Shown here piece after piece: positions 26,538 to 35,371 of a stretch of DNA of 64,000 nt. Under the pieces are notes generated by a model. It was not told the origin of the DNA. It searched no databases and was given only the letters and a program-made list of their open reading frames with translations. Position 1 is the first letter of the stretch; each line of letters starts with the position of its first letter. The stretch spans positions 682,001 to 746,000 of the forward strand of contig CP150547.1 in the NCBI GenBank assembly GCA_049487715.1, in the 5' to 3' direction. The stretch is from Pycnococcus provasolii. Lineage: Eukaryota > Chlorophyta > Pseudoscourfieldiophyceae > Pseudoscourfieldiales. The translations under genes were made by a program, and so were the position numbers.

Positions 26538-27743
26538 ATGGCGTCTCCTCGTCGTAATGGTAATAGTGTTGGTATCATCGACCTCTCCACCTCCCCAGCG
26601 AGCCAGCCTCTTCCTACCCATAGACAGAGATCTCACCTGCCTCTTCCTACCCCTCCTCACTCCTCTGCTGGCCCTGAGAACGCAGAAGGTGCACAACCAA
26701 CGGCGGCTCCTTTCGCACAAGACAACGACAATGTCGAGTGCCGACTCTTGTCCTCGCAGGAAGTTCCTCACAATAATACGCGAAGGCGAAGAAGCAGCGC
26801 GAGACGAGAGAGAGGGGCACGCGACACCAACAAAAGAAGGGAAAGGTGCCTCGAAGACTGCACAACCAACGCAAACGCAAACGCAAACGCGAACGCGAAC
26901 GCGAACAACAACGCCGCGGCGAAACGACAGAGGAAGTCGCCGCACCTGCAGGGATCCGCAAGCGAGCCAATTGACGTGGACGCGCTCGACCTCGGAAGCA
27001 GCGCAGCGCCCGACTGCGTCGAAATCGTCGACCTGTGCGCGGACACGACGGCGGTGGCGAGAACGTCGCCACGACGGACGGCGCCGCCACCTCGAAGGTC
27101 CCGCGCGCAGACAAATACGCACCACCGAAACCACCAGCAGCCAGCAAACGCAGGCGGAATAAGCTTCGCAGCGAGCCTATTTCAGATTGCCACGGAATAC
27201 ATTGGAGGCGCACCCGCCGCAGCTTACAACAGCTTTCTTGGCGGGCCCGTGGGAGGTTCCGCGTCGAGCATGTGGCGCTCGCCCTCTGCTGCGGCATACA
27301 TGCCGCCGCCAGCTCCCCCGCCACCGCCTCCACAAAGTGGAACACGAGGAGGAGCGCGAAGAGGAGGTGGGAATCGAGGTCGAGGCCGCAACGTCAATAA
27401 TGCCTATCCGAGAAGCATGGCAGCCATACAGGCTATGATGGCTGGCATGCGCGACTTTACCGAGGATGACTACGAGATGCTGCTTGGTCTCGACGATAGC
27501 GCGGCCAAAACAAAAGGTCTTTCGCGCTCCGATATCGATTCCATGCCAACGAACATTTACGAGGCACCGCGCGACGGTTCGCCGATCCCGAGTTGTACCA
27601 TCTGCATGGACGAGTTCGTGCCTGGCAAAACCGTCGTTCGCCGACTCCACTGTCTGCACTTCTTCTGCAAAGACTGCGTGGATCAGTGGCTCGCGAAGGC
27701 GCCTACCTGCCCTGTGTGCAAGCACAACATGCGCTCCACGTGA
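26538..27743 (+). CDS. RING (C3HC4) E3 ubiquitin ligase with SUMO-interacting-like motifs
   Basis: A 401-aa protein from the ATG at 26538. The C-terminal RING (residues ~348-396) reads SCTICMDEF, then LHCLHFFCKDCVDQW and TCPVCKHN, with all eight ligands. The N-terminal half is disordered with an (AN)n run encoded by a GCAAAC repeat. Three acidic-flanked hydrophobic cores resemble SUMO-interacting motifs: VGIIDLS (residues ~11-17), EPIDVDALDL and CVEIVDLCAD (~140-160). RING plus clustered SIMs is the layout of SUMO-targeted ubiquitin ligases such as RNF4 or Slx8, which act on sumoylated nuclear proteins in DNA repair. The RING is certain; the STUbL role is inferred. Confidence 0.82.
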   Translation: MASPRRNGNSVGIIDLSTSPASQPLPTHRQRSHLPLPTPPHSSAGPENAEGAQPTAAPFAQDNDNVECRLLSSQEVPHNNTRRRRSSARRERGARDTNKRRERCLEDCTTNANANANANANANNNAAAKRQRKSPHLQGSASEPIDVDALDLGSSAAPDCVEIVDLCADTTAVARTSPRRTAPPPRRSRAQTNTHHRNHQQPANAGGISFAASLFQIATEYIGGAPAAAYNSFLGGPVGGSASSMWRSPSAAAYMPPPAPPPPPPQSGTRGGARRGGGNRGRGRNVNNAYPRSMAAIQAMMAGMRDFTEDDYEMLLGLDDSAAKTKGLSRSDIDSMPTNIYEAPRDGSPIPSCTICMDEFVPGKTVVRRLHCLHFFCKDCVDQWLAKAPTCPVCKHNMRST

Positions 27744-27880
27744 CTCAGTAATGGAACGTGAGTCACTTTTGTCAAGTCACTTTGTCCAACGGTCGGTTTC
27801 ATTCACACCAGAGTAGAGTCTCGAAAGGAGTCTTACTTTTTTATAGACGTTGAATATGTTACATGTACAAACACCGTCTC

Positions 27881-28885
27881 TTACCGGAACGCAATCTCCC
27901 AAAATCCGATCGAGTTGGCGTACGGCACGTCATAGCCTTGAAAGTTCTTGGTACATCGCAGTCTTACAACACTCGCCTCCAGCGGCGGCTCCGTGAGCAT
28001 GAACCATTGCATGACGCTCGTGCTCGGCGCAAGCTGCAGCATCGTGAATGTCGGAGAACGCTTGCTGCCATCGTCGTCGTCGTCCCACTCGAGGTGAAAT
28101 TGCTTCACCGCGAGCGGGCCAGCTGGGGGCATGGGGCATCTCATTCCGACGTACTGGATGCGCCGAGGCGACCCGTCCCGAGCGAGCTGGTACTCCAAGA
28201 ACTCGTTCGAAATACCGTTCATGGCGGTCCCGTTTGCACTGATCCAGCAAGACGCGTCGCCCTTTTCCAGCGTTGACTTTGGATGAAAGTTGTACCGCAC
28301 ATTGTCTTCCGCCATGCTGCTCCACCGCACGACGGTCACCTCCTCCATGGTGACAGGCGGGACGGAGAGTTTGTCGGCGATGCATGCAGCAACGAGTCTG
28401 GGGTAGTCCAGCTCCTCGAGAGCCGTTTCGACGCCGTTGCGCGCGATGTTTCCCTTGAGAAGGCTTGGCGGTGCTGTCACCATCGGAAGTTTTGTCCTAT
28501 TGGCGCACTCCGCTCGCTGTTGCGTCGACAAGTCGTCGAACATGCTGTCCGGCCCGCCAAACGGCGCAGGGATGACGTTTGCGACACGCACCGCCACAGG
28601 CGCGTGTTCCGGCGTGTGCACGGCGATGCGCCTTTTCCCTTGCGCGCTAAGCAAGGCGAGAACGTCCTCTGGCGCTGGCGAAGGAAAAGCTGAAGCCTCT
28701 GTAGTCGCTGACTCTGGTAGGCAATCGCACTGTCTCATGACAGAGGGAGGTACGAGCACGTATCCCAGTCTGTGCGAGTACGAAACATTGGAAGACGACA
28801 AAGAGTGGAACACGACGGTTAAAAGAAAACCGCCGCCACAATTGAGATTGTTCATGACCACCATAGGGGGGGAAGGTGACGTCAT
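27881..28885 (-). CDS. Unknown protein with beta-sandwich (discoidin/carbohydrate-binding-like) C-terminus
   Basis: A 334-aa protein with an ATG at 28883-28885. Residues ~10-35 include a hydrophobic GGGFLLTVVFHSL segment that may be a signal peptide or anchor. From about residue 205 on it looks like a single beta-sandwich: DASCWISANGTAMNG, EFLEYQLARDG, RIQYVGMRCP, VKQFHLEWDDDDDG, PTFTMLQLAP, MQWFMLTEPPLEASVVRLRC and IGFWEIAFR. The final surface-loop-Trp pattern is typical of F5/8 C or galactose-binding folds used in adhesion or glycan binding. No catalytic motif. Function unknown; domain call is by fold pattern. Confidence 0.6.
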   Translation of the reverse strand: MTSPSPPMVVMNNLNCGGGFLLTVVFHSLSSSNVSYSHRLGYVLVPPSVMRQCDCLPESATTEASAFPSPAPEDVLALLSAQGKRRIAVHTPEHAPVAVRVANVIPAPFGGPDSMFDDLSTQQRAECANRTKLPMVTAPPSLLKGNIARNGVETALEELDYPRLVAACIADKLSVPPVTMEEVTVVRWSSMAEDNVRYNFHPKSTLEKGDASCWISANGTAMNGISNEFLEYQLARDGSPRRIQYVGMRCPMPPAGPLAVKQFHLEWDDDDDGSKRSPTFTMLQLAPSTSVMQWFMLTEPPLEASVVRLRCTKNFQGYDVPYANSIGFWEIAFR

Positions 28886-29364
28886 CGTGATCAATCAAGA
28901 TCACAAGTCCCGTACGTCTGTCACACCGAAGAACGAAGATGTACTGGACGCTGGGGACTGGGGAGGAGGAGCAAGAGCGAAAAGGAAAAAGACAATACAA
29001 GGAATCCCCACACATCACATTAGGGTTAGGGTTAGGGTTAGGGTGAGGGTAGGGTGAGGCTGTTATGTTGGTAGGGTGCGCCGCCTAGGGTTACGGTTAC
29101 CCTAACCCTGTGGTGGTGAAACCCTAACCCTGCGGCGGTAGGGTTACGATACGATACGACGGCGCCGGTTGCAAAGTGCACGCGCATTTCTCCCTCCGGA
29201 TCCTCATCTTCCCTTCATCTTCATCTTCCCTTACATCCTCATTTTCACCTTCGTCAAGAGTCTTTTCTGGCTCACTTTCTTGTTGAACAAGCCTTATTCA
29301 TTGGCCTTATTGATTGGCTGGGTTGGCTCGGGGCTTTGAGGCGTCTTTATGATATTGTGATCTT
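28886..29364. promoter_or_regulatory. Divergent promoter with opposed telomere-type tracts
   Basis: Between the beta-sandwich gene (minus) and the TPR gene (plus). TTAGGG repeats at 29020-29045 and CCCTAA units at 29101-29132 point in opposite orientations. Confidence 0.6.
29020..29132. repeat. Head-to-head TTAGGG / CCCTAA tracts
   Basis: Four TTAGGG-type units at 29020-29045, decaying to GAGGG/AGGG. Then TAGGGTTACGGTTACCCTAA near 29091, and two further AACCCTAACCCTG words. The two orientations meet at a GGTTACC centre. Confidence 0.85.
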
Positions 29365-30597
29365 ATGGCGTCTTCATCCTCCTCCTCTTGTTGCTGTTGG
29401 CGACTCTGTAGTCTCGTTTTTTTCTTTTTTTGTCTTCCTCTTAATGTAATTGAGGCCGCTACTCGTCTGCGCCTCAATCAAGACTCAGGTTTGATTGAAG
29501 AACTCGCACTCGACGGCTCGAAGGTGATCATACCCATCAAGACGCCGCCGCAGCCGCCACGCACACCGCCGCCACCATCAGCTGCAGCAGTTAAAGCAGC
29601 AGCCGAAGCGCCGCCGAGAAGAGAAGTTGTCGTCGAGGATCCCAAGTACGCGTTCGGCGATATAAGCGTACCACGTACGTTGGAACGTCAGTCCGATGGC
29701 ACGTTTCTCGAAACGACAGGTTCAGCAAAACATGAAGACACGCCTCCGACAGGCTCGCCGGCCGATCTTGCACGCCAAAAACTCAAGCAGATTGGGAGCG
29801 CGGCAATACGACACGGCTTGGGAGTTGGCAAGGCGAGCCCACAAAGCATGTTCGGGTGCAAAGATAGTCTGCCGGCTGCTGTCAAAGATAGTACGAATGA
29901 AAATAAGTACTTCTGGGACGAGCCGCAGCCAAAGGGTAGCGTAAAGCTCTATCCTGAGCCCGCTCTCGCCGTACTCTTCGAGCGCTTTGGCGGCGTGGAT
30001 GAGGCAATCGACCAGCTCTTGAATAAGTTGAATGAGGGGAATAATAGAGGAGATGCCAGCCTTTGGAGCGACCTTGGGAACGCATTCCGCGTCAAAGGGG
30101 ACACGTCGCGCGCAGTTCACTGCTTCAACGCTGCTCTTGAGATAAGAACGCACGCTGACTTCTACCTGAATCTCGGAGGCGTGCACTTCATTGTTGGGGA
30201 ACTGCAAGAGGCGGTCAGCATCTTCAAAGTTGGGCTCAGGCTTGATCCAAGGCACGTGCTGCTTCGCTTCTCGCTCGGGAACGCTAACGTCGCGTTGGGT
30301 AATCGCGACCTCGCATGCCAGGAGTTTGAGACGGCGATAAGAATCCAGCCGGACTTTTCGGCAGCCAAGGAGTCACTACGCCACCTTAGCCCTGCAGATT
30401 GCAAAAAAAAGGGAAAGGACGGCGGGAGAAAGGGCGACTCGTCAGCGTCTCAAAGTGGCGGCGGCTTTTACGGCGCTTTCCGTACGCTCGCGCTGCTAAC
30501 TGCAATCACTGGCGTTGCGCTCTACTTGGCATATCCACCACGCTCCTCGCGTCCCTCCCGCGTACCACCCACGTTTCTGTCTAAAACGAAAAAGTAA
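29365..30597 (+). CDS. TPR-repeat membrane protein
   Basis: A 410-aa protein. It has a cleavable-looking signal peptide (residues ~12-32, CSLVFFFFCLPLNVIEA), a Pro/Ala-rich linker, then TPR units at ~220-335: WSDLGNAFRVKGDTSRAVHC, ADFYLNLGGVHFIVGELQEA, then VLLRFSLGNANVALGNRDLA and CQEFETAIRIQPDF. A hydrophobic segment at ~372-388 (TLALLTAITGVALYLAY) predicts a C-terminal anchor before a basic tail. This gives a lumenal TPR domain with one anchor. The signal-plus-TPR arrangement is faintly like TTC17, but I do not assign that. The stop is 14 bp from the opposite-strand stop of the next gene. Confidence 0.75.
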   Translation: MASSSSSSCCCWRLCSLVFFFFCLPLNVIEAATRLRLNQDSGLIEELALDGSKVIIPIKTPPQPPRTPPPPSAAAVKAAAEAPPRREVVVEDPKYAFGDISVPRTLERQSDGTFLETTGSAKHEDTPPTGSPADLARQKLKQIGSAAIRHGLGVGKASPQSMFGCKDSLPAAVKDSTNENKYFWDEPQPKGSVKLYPEPALAVLFERFGGVDEAIDQLLNKLNEGNNRGDASLWSDLGNAFRVKGDTSRAVHCFNAALEIRTHADFYLNLGGVHFIVGELQEAVSIFKVGLRLDPRHVLLRFSLGNANVALGNRDLACQEFETAIRIQPDFSAAKESLRHLSPADCKKKGKDGGRKGDSSASQSGGGFYGAFRTLALLTAITGVALYLAYPPRSSRPSRVPPTFLSKTKK

Positions 30598-30611
30598 AAG
30601 TAACTTCGATA

Positions 30612-32582
30612 TTACACAGAGTAACCCATTTCACTCAACTCGTTCAGAAGCGAGAGGTGCTTGCCAACGCCACTAACGCGGTTCGCGGCGGCAATGCCAG
30701 AGGCAACGGCGGCAGGTACACCTACGCCGGGACTCACGCAGTCGCCGCACGCAAACAAGTTCTGCAGGCTCGTATCTGCACCGGGCGCCTTGCTCGCATC
30801 GAACATGTTGACGCGGGTGACGTCGCGTCCTGCAGCGTATGCTCCGCGAAATCGATTTACGAATCGGCGCTGCGTCAGTGGCGTGCCCACCCATTCGTGC
30901 GCAACACGCTGCTCGATATCTGGGCCAAAGATGGCGCGCAGACTGTCGTAGAGGTATGCCTTGCGTTGCGCTTTGAGCTCTTGGTATGACGACGACGACG
31001 CATATTTTGCGCTGCCGTCAGCCGGAAGCTCCGACTCGTAGAGGCTGAAGCTTTCGTTTGCCGCGCCGTACGCGTGAAGCACGTGCATGTTGCGATCCGT
31101 GCTTGCCGATGGATCGAGCGCTGTTGGTATGGAAACGTTGACCACGTTCAGCGGCGAATCAACAACGCCGTCCGACCAATCTCGAACGTGCAGGTAGTGT
31201 ATGTTGAGCGCATCGGTGCCATTTGGCCCGGCACCGGGTGCGTCGAATGCACGATGAGGCGAATCGAGGCATGCCTCCGCGAGCTCGTGATTTGCAGGCG
31301 GAAGGGCATCGGCAGGAATGACGGCGTGTAGGTGCAGAAAAGAGTCGAGAGGTGGTACCGCACCGGCAGCCGCGGCGAGAGCGTCTACTTCCGTCGACAA
31401 ATTGCTGTCGCCGCTGCTGCTGTTATCTAATTGTCCGCCAAGAAGCTTTAGCGTATCCCACGCGCTCACACCCGTTATCACCGCGCGCTTCGCCTCTACT
31501 TCCCGGCCGTCGGTAAGCTCGACGCCCGATGCCACGCCGTCCACGTGCTTGATTCGAGCCACGGGAGATTTCAGGTGGATCTTTGCTCCCCGACGCTCGG
31601 CGGCATTTTTCAGAGCTTCGCAGAGTGCCATCGCGCCACCCTGTGGGTAGTCGTAAACGGCATCTTCGCGGCTTCGCTCCGCGAACAAGTATGCCATAGC
31701 AGCGGCAGCGGTCTGATCTGCCAGGCATCCGCTAATCACGAAGCATTCGAGATTCATCAGCCGTGTGAGGAACGGATCCGTGACGCCCGCACGTCGCATG
31801 GTCGCATCGAAGCCTTCTGCCAGCTCTGGCAGCGCAGCAGCCTGCGACGGGTCGGCGGCTAGCGCACGAGCGATGGCTGCCGACATGCGCGGGACAGATC
31901 GTCCAATGGTAAGTGCAGCAGCAGCGTCTGATCGGAGCGCCGCAAATGGCGTCACTTCCGCGACGCGTGCGAGCGGCTCCATCGCACGTCGCAGCGTTTT
32001 TAGTTGCTGATAGGCACTTTCTCCGCCCAGTTCACGCACTGCGTTGTCGTACGGAACACCCCCTCCTCCTGCGCGCGCTCTCAGCACACCTTCGGGAAGG
32101 TGGTAGTCACATGACAGGTACGTGTACTGTGGCACAGGTTCGTCGAGGAGTCGCAGCAGCTGCGCGAGCGCGTTTGTCGAGCGCGCATCCCCGCTTTCGC
32201 TCAAGCCCATGAAGTAGCTTGGGCCACTGTCAAACGTGTACGAGTTTCCGTCCGGCGTCCGCCTCTGGAAGCTATGTGCCGCTCCGCCTACGGTATCGTG
32301 CGCTTCGAATACCTCGACCTGTATTCCCTCGTGCGCGAGCACGGCGGCAGCCGCGAGTCCTCCAAATCCCGCGCCAACGATCACAACCTCGGCAGATGAC
32401 GGTATTTGCTGCTGCTTGGTGTTTGGTGAGGCGGGTAACGTGGTTACGGAAGATGCAGACGAAGCTGATGCTGAGATACGACGGTTAGGCCTACTCATCC
32501 CACGGGGTGACGCTGACACGCTATTGACACGTGACATGGCCGACGCTGACGCTGACGCTGACGTTGCGCGTGTGCCGAGCAT
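30612..32582 (-). CDS. Carotenoid isomerase (CRTISO)/phytoene-desaturase-family oxidoreductase
   Basis: A 656-aa protein. The first ~65 residues are Ala/Ser/Arg-rich, a likely plastid transit peptide. The FAD-binding dinucleotide fold is VVIVGAGFGGLAAAAVLAHE, then VEVFEAHDTVGGAAHSF (residues ~68-110). Typical CRTISO-family words follow: YTFDSGPSYFMGL, AMAYLFAERSREDAVYDYPQ, GGAMALCEAL and a C-terminal FAD motif LQNLFACGDCVSPGVGVPAA (~612-632). Plant CRTISO converts tetra-cis to all-trans lycopene in plastids. Paralogues of unknown substrate are common in algae, so the reaction is only a family inference. Confidence 0.82.
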   Translation of the reverse strand: MLGTRATSASASASAMSRVNSVSASPRGMSRPNRRISASASSASSVTTLPASPNTKQQQIPSSAEVVIVGAGFGGLAAAAVLAHEGIQVEVFEAHDTVGGAAHSFQRRTPDGNSYTFDSGPSYFMGLSESGDARSTNALAQLLRLLDEPVPQYTYLSCDYHLPEGVLRARAGGGGVPYDNAVRELGGESAYQQLKTLRRAMEPLARVAEVTPFAALRSDAAAALTIGRSVPRMSAAIARALAADPSQAAALPELAEGFDATMRRAGVTDPFLTRLMNLECFVISGCLADQTAAAAMAYLFAERSREDAVYDYPQGGAMALCEALKNAAERRGAKIHLKSPVARIKHVDGVASGVELTDGREVEAKRAVITGVSAWDTLKLLGGQLDNSSSGDSNLSTEVDALAAAAGAVPPLDSFLHLHAVIPADALPPANHELAEACLDSPHRAFDAPGAGPNGTDALNIHYLHVRDWSDGVVDSPLNVVNVSIPTALDPSASTDRNMHVLHAYGAANESFSLYESELPADGSAKYASSSSYQELKAQRKAYLYDSLRAIFGPDIEQRVAHEWVGTPLTQRRFVNRFRGAYAAGRDVTRVNMFDASKAPGADTSLQNLFACGDCVSPGVGVPAAVASGIAAANRVSGVGKHLSLLNELSEMGYSV

Positions 32583-32903
32583 CGTATCACGCAGGGAGGG
32601 AAGGTTTGTGGTGGAGGTGCTCTGGGGGAAAATCTGAAAACTCTCTTTTTTTTTTTTTTTTTTCGGGTTAGGGTTAGGGTTAGGGTTCGGGTTAGGGTTA
32701 GGGTTATGCGCTTGGATTGGATTTTATTTCCTTCTTTTTCTTCGCCCCGTCTTGGACAGGTGTTCCTTTTTATCATTTTTTATCATTTTTTATCCCAATT
32801 AATCAAACTTTGGTTTTATCAAAAGGATTATTGGAATACGCCATAGTTCTTACCTTGAAAGACAGGGGTACCTGTACCTGTACCGCGTGTGTCTTGTCAC
32901 GTC
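32583..32903. promoter_or_regulatory. Divergent promoter with TTAGGG tract
   Basis: Between the CRTISO-like (minus) and YjbQ (plus) genes. A poly-T run is followed by TTAGGG repeats at 32664-32706, then ATCATTTTTTATC repeats near 32771. Confidence 0.6.
32664..32706 (+). repeat. Interstitial TTAGGG repeat
   Basis: About seven TTAGGG units with one TTCGGG variant in the middle. Confidence 0.9.
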
Positions 32904-33845
32904 ATGCTCACGTCTCGTGCTGCAGTTGTTAATAAGGTTACGCTTGGTAAGGTCACGGGTCGTAAGAATTGTCCGCTTGTTCGGAGCCTCCACCAGCCTC
33001 CATCATCACAGTCTCGTCGTTTCACCTGCCCGCGTGCTGCGGGGATGATGATGGGGCCCATGGCAACCACGACAGGGGAGTACCGGGCAGCAAGCACGAC
33101 GCTACAGGTGTGCACAAGCAAGCACGACGCAACTCATACGGGGGATGGTACGACGCTGACGCCTAAGCAGGAGGTCAGTGTGCACGACGTTACGCAAGCG
33201 GTGCGCGACGCAGTCATCGCCAGTGGTGTGAGAGACGGCTCGTGTCATCTACTGGCCAAGCACACGACGGTGGGACTGACGCTCAACGAGTCGGAGGCGA
33301 GACTTGAGCGCGACTACGAGAAATGGTTGCTAGGCCTTGCGCCCAACGAGCCGAACCGCTACGAGCACAACGACCTTGACAAGCGACCGGAACGCCCATC
33401 TGATTTAGAAGCGATTCAACGCAACTGGGTGAATAAGGGTCTCGGAACTGTCGAAGAGTTTATGGCACTTGAACCCATCAACGCGCACGCCCACCTACTC
33501 GCCTCGTTGCTGGGTAAGGCGTTTGCGACGTTTATGCACCACGGCGCGAAGCATCTTGCTCACCTTTTCCAAACACGCCACACGCTCCAATGGAATTCAC
33601 AACACATATATGATAGGTTCGAGCCTTAGCATTCCGGTGATTGACGGCGAGCTTGCCATCGGCCAGTGGCAGAGCGTGCTCATGGTACGCCTGTTTCCCT
33701 TTTTGGTCTTGGACTACATTATTTTTTACGACGCGTCAAAGCTCACCTTACATGAACACACACGTGCCTGCAAACTATCCAGGTGGAGCTCGACGGGCCT
33801 AGGAATCGCACTTTAGCTTGTAGCATCCACGGCATTGGAGACTAA
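32904..33845 (+). CDS. YjbQ/UPF0047 family protein, three exons
   Basis: Exons 32904-33513, 33617-33684 and 33783-33845 give 246 aa. The introns (103 and 98 nt) are GT-AG with GTAAGG and GTACGC donors. Spliced, the C-terminus reads NAHAHLLASLLGSSLSIPV, IDGELAIGQWQSVLMVELDG and PR, the exact YjbQ signature; unspliced frames lose it. VSVHDVTQAVRDAVIASGVR and LLAKHTTVGLTLNE (residues ~90-125) are the N-terminal conserved part. Bacterial and archaeal YjbQ proteins show weak thiamine-phosphate-synthase activity; the cellular role is unsettled. The Arg-rich first ~55 residues may be an organelle presequence. Confidence 0.88.
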
Positions 33846-34222
33846 TCTTCCGAAGGGGACTAATATTTTTGTATTAATACCAAGACCAGTACTTAAAAGC
33901 AGTACCTTACACATCCTAAAAACCGCCGTACCGTAACGGAGTGTACTTTACAAAATCTCTTTTACAGAATCTCATCTGCTGTGTGTGACAAGATTCGCAC
34001 AATATTAAAAAGATAAAACGCAAACCCCGAACTAGCTAATCGGGTTTTAGATGACTGTGTCCCCCCTTGAATGATGATCGGTGGAAAAAACTTCACTATT
34101 AGAGAATTCGTGGCTCTGAATGGTTGGGGCCCTGATCCGATCCCTTTCCGTCCGCCATACTCGCCTCGTTCCCCTCCCTCCCTGTGGTTTCATTCTTAAG
34201 CACTACGATAGATACGTGTAAC
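33846..34222. other. Intergenic, no gene seen
   Basis: AT-richer spacer between two plus-strand genes. An AACCCCGAAC/ATCGGGTT pair occurs near 34024-34047. No coding frame is supported. Confidence 0.5.
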
Positions 34223-34795
34223 ATGCGCGCTCACATGAACGTCAAGGCGTCGTCTCCTCGTCATCCTCCTCATCCGTTAAGGCTGTGTCGGGTACGTTGG
34301 CTTGTTGTTTGGCTTGTTGTTTGGTGGCTTGTGGTTTGGTGCTTGTGGGTTTTGATTTTTGCTGACTTGATGATCCACCCCCTTTACAAAAACAATATGT
34401 ACACAAATCACGTGTTCCAGTGCGACCGGTCACCCGACGCAGCCTGCTCGCGGCCGTGCCCATGCTCGCCGCCGCGCCCGCTTTCGCGGCGCGACCCCCG
34501 AAGACCAACAAGGATGGTGCGCAGTACCAGATGAAGGAGACGGAAGGCTTCAAGTCGTCCAACTTGAACGGAAGCGTCAACAAGATCTGGGCACACCCGA
34601 ACGACTGGTGCGTTTCATTCCCGACTTTCCCGTAGACTCGCTGCGTGATGTCGTCGCGCACACCTTTCCACTCTGACGATGCTAACCCTCACGACACGAC
34701 ACCCAACGAAACCGTACAGGGAGGACCAATACAAGCAGAAGACGAGCTACTACGAGGAGCTTCTTGCCAACACGGTTGCGAACCAGAGCAAGTAA
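34223..34795 (+). CDS. Small thylakoid-lumen-type protein with Tat-like signal, probably three exons
   Basis: Exon 2 (34421-34607) and exon 3 (34720-34795) are joined by a clear 112-nt intron (GTGCGT donor, GCTAAC branch-like site, TACAG acceptor). Exon 2 encodes a Tat-like thylakoid signal (TRRSLLAAVPMLAAAPAFAA), then a mature part of ~62 residues (PPKTNKDGAQYQMKE, GSVNKIWAHPNDW, then EDQYKQKTSYYEELL from exon 3) ending NTVANQSK. Exon 1 starts at ATG 34223; its donor is uncertain (34287 keeps frame with acceptor 34420 but is weak, GTCGGG). The Tat signal and small size suggest a lumenal photosystem or NDH-type subunit. I cannot identify which. Confidence 0.6.
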
Positions 34796-35371
34796 ATTGT
34801 TATTAAAAGACTTTTTTGGTAAGTGGTGTAACGTTAAAGTGCACGGTCCACCGCGTTCGATCCTCCAGACTTGTTTCACCAGCCGATCCCGCATCTCCGG
34901 CATCTTCCATCACCGTTGACTTGACAGGCGACTTGACCAGCATGTCGGCACGCACACACACACACACACATATGTACGGTACATCCACCGGCAGGCCGCA
35001 CTAAGATACTGTGCAGCAATCTAAAAGCGAGTTAGGAAGCCTAGTACTATCATAGGGAGGTATTTCATCAAACAGGTGCGCACCTGGATGAAATGGTTCA
35101 TGGAGGTCAGGCCAATGACGTTGCATTCTATCGCACCTCGCAAGGCGCATCCACCATGGATGGTGTTGCATCGCCGGGCAAAAGGTGGTCAAGATGAGCA
35201 AGTTGGCGAGCTTTACACACCCACCTTCCATCCCCATCCCAGCTGAAAACGGAACCATAAAGTTTAGCCTAACGTTACTGTACGTGGTCAAATCTCCCGT
35301 TGACTCTCGTAATAAGTTTACTCCACTGGCCATACTACAGTAAACCTTTACACAACGTTCGGCAAACTGAC
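34796..35371. other. Intergenic, no gene supported
   Basis: A (CA)n microsatellite at 34953-34968 is followed by CATATGTACGGTACATC. A minus-strand frame at 35001-35333 has no ATG-led conserved content. Confidence 0.5.

Noticed and set aside
34184-34534. 116-aa ORF across the lumen-protein locus
   Set aside because: It reads through an apparent intron and misses the Tat signal frame.
35001-35333. 110-aa minus ORF
   Set aside because: No recognisable domain or signal; sits in the promoter of the parvulin gene.
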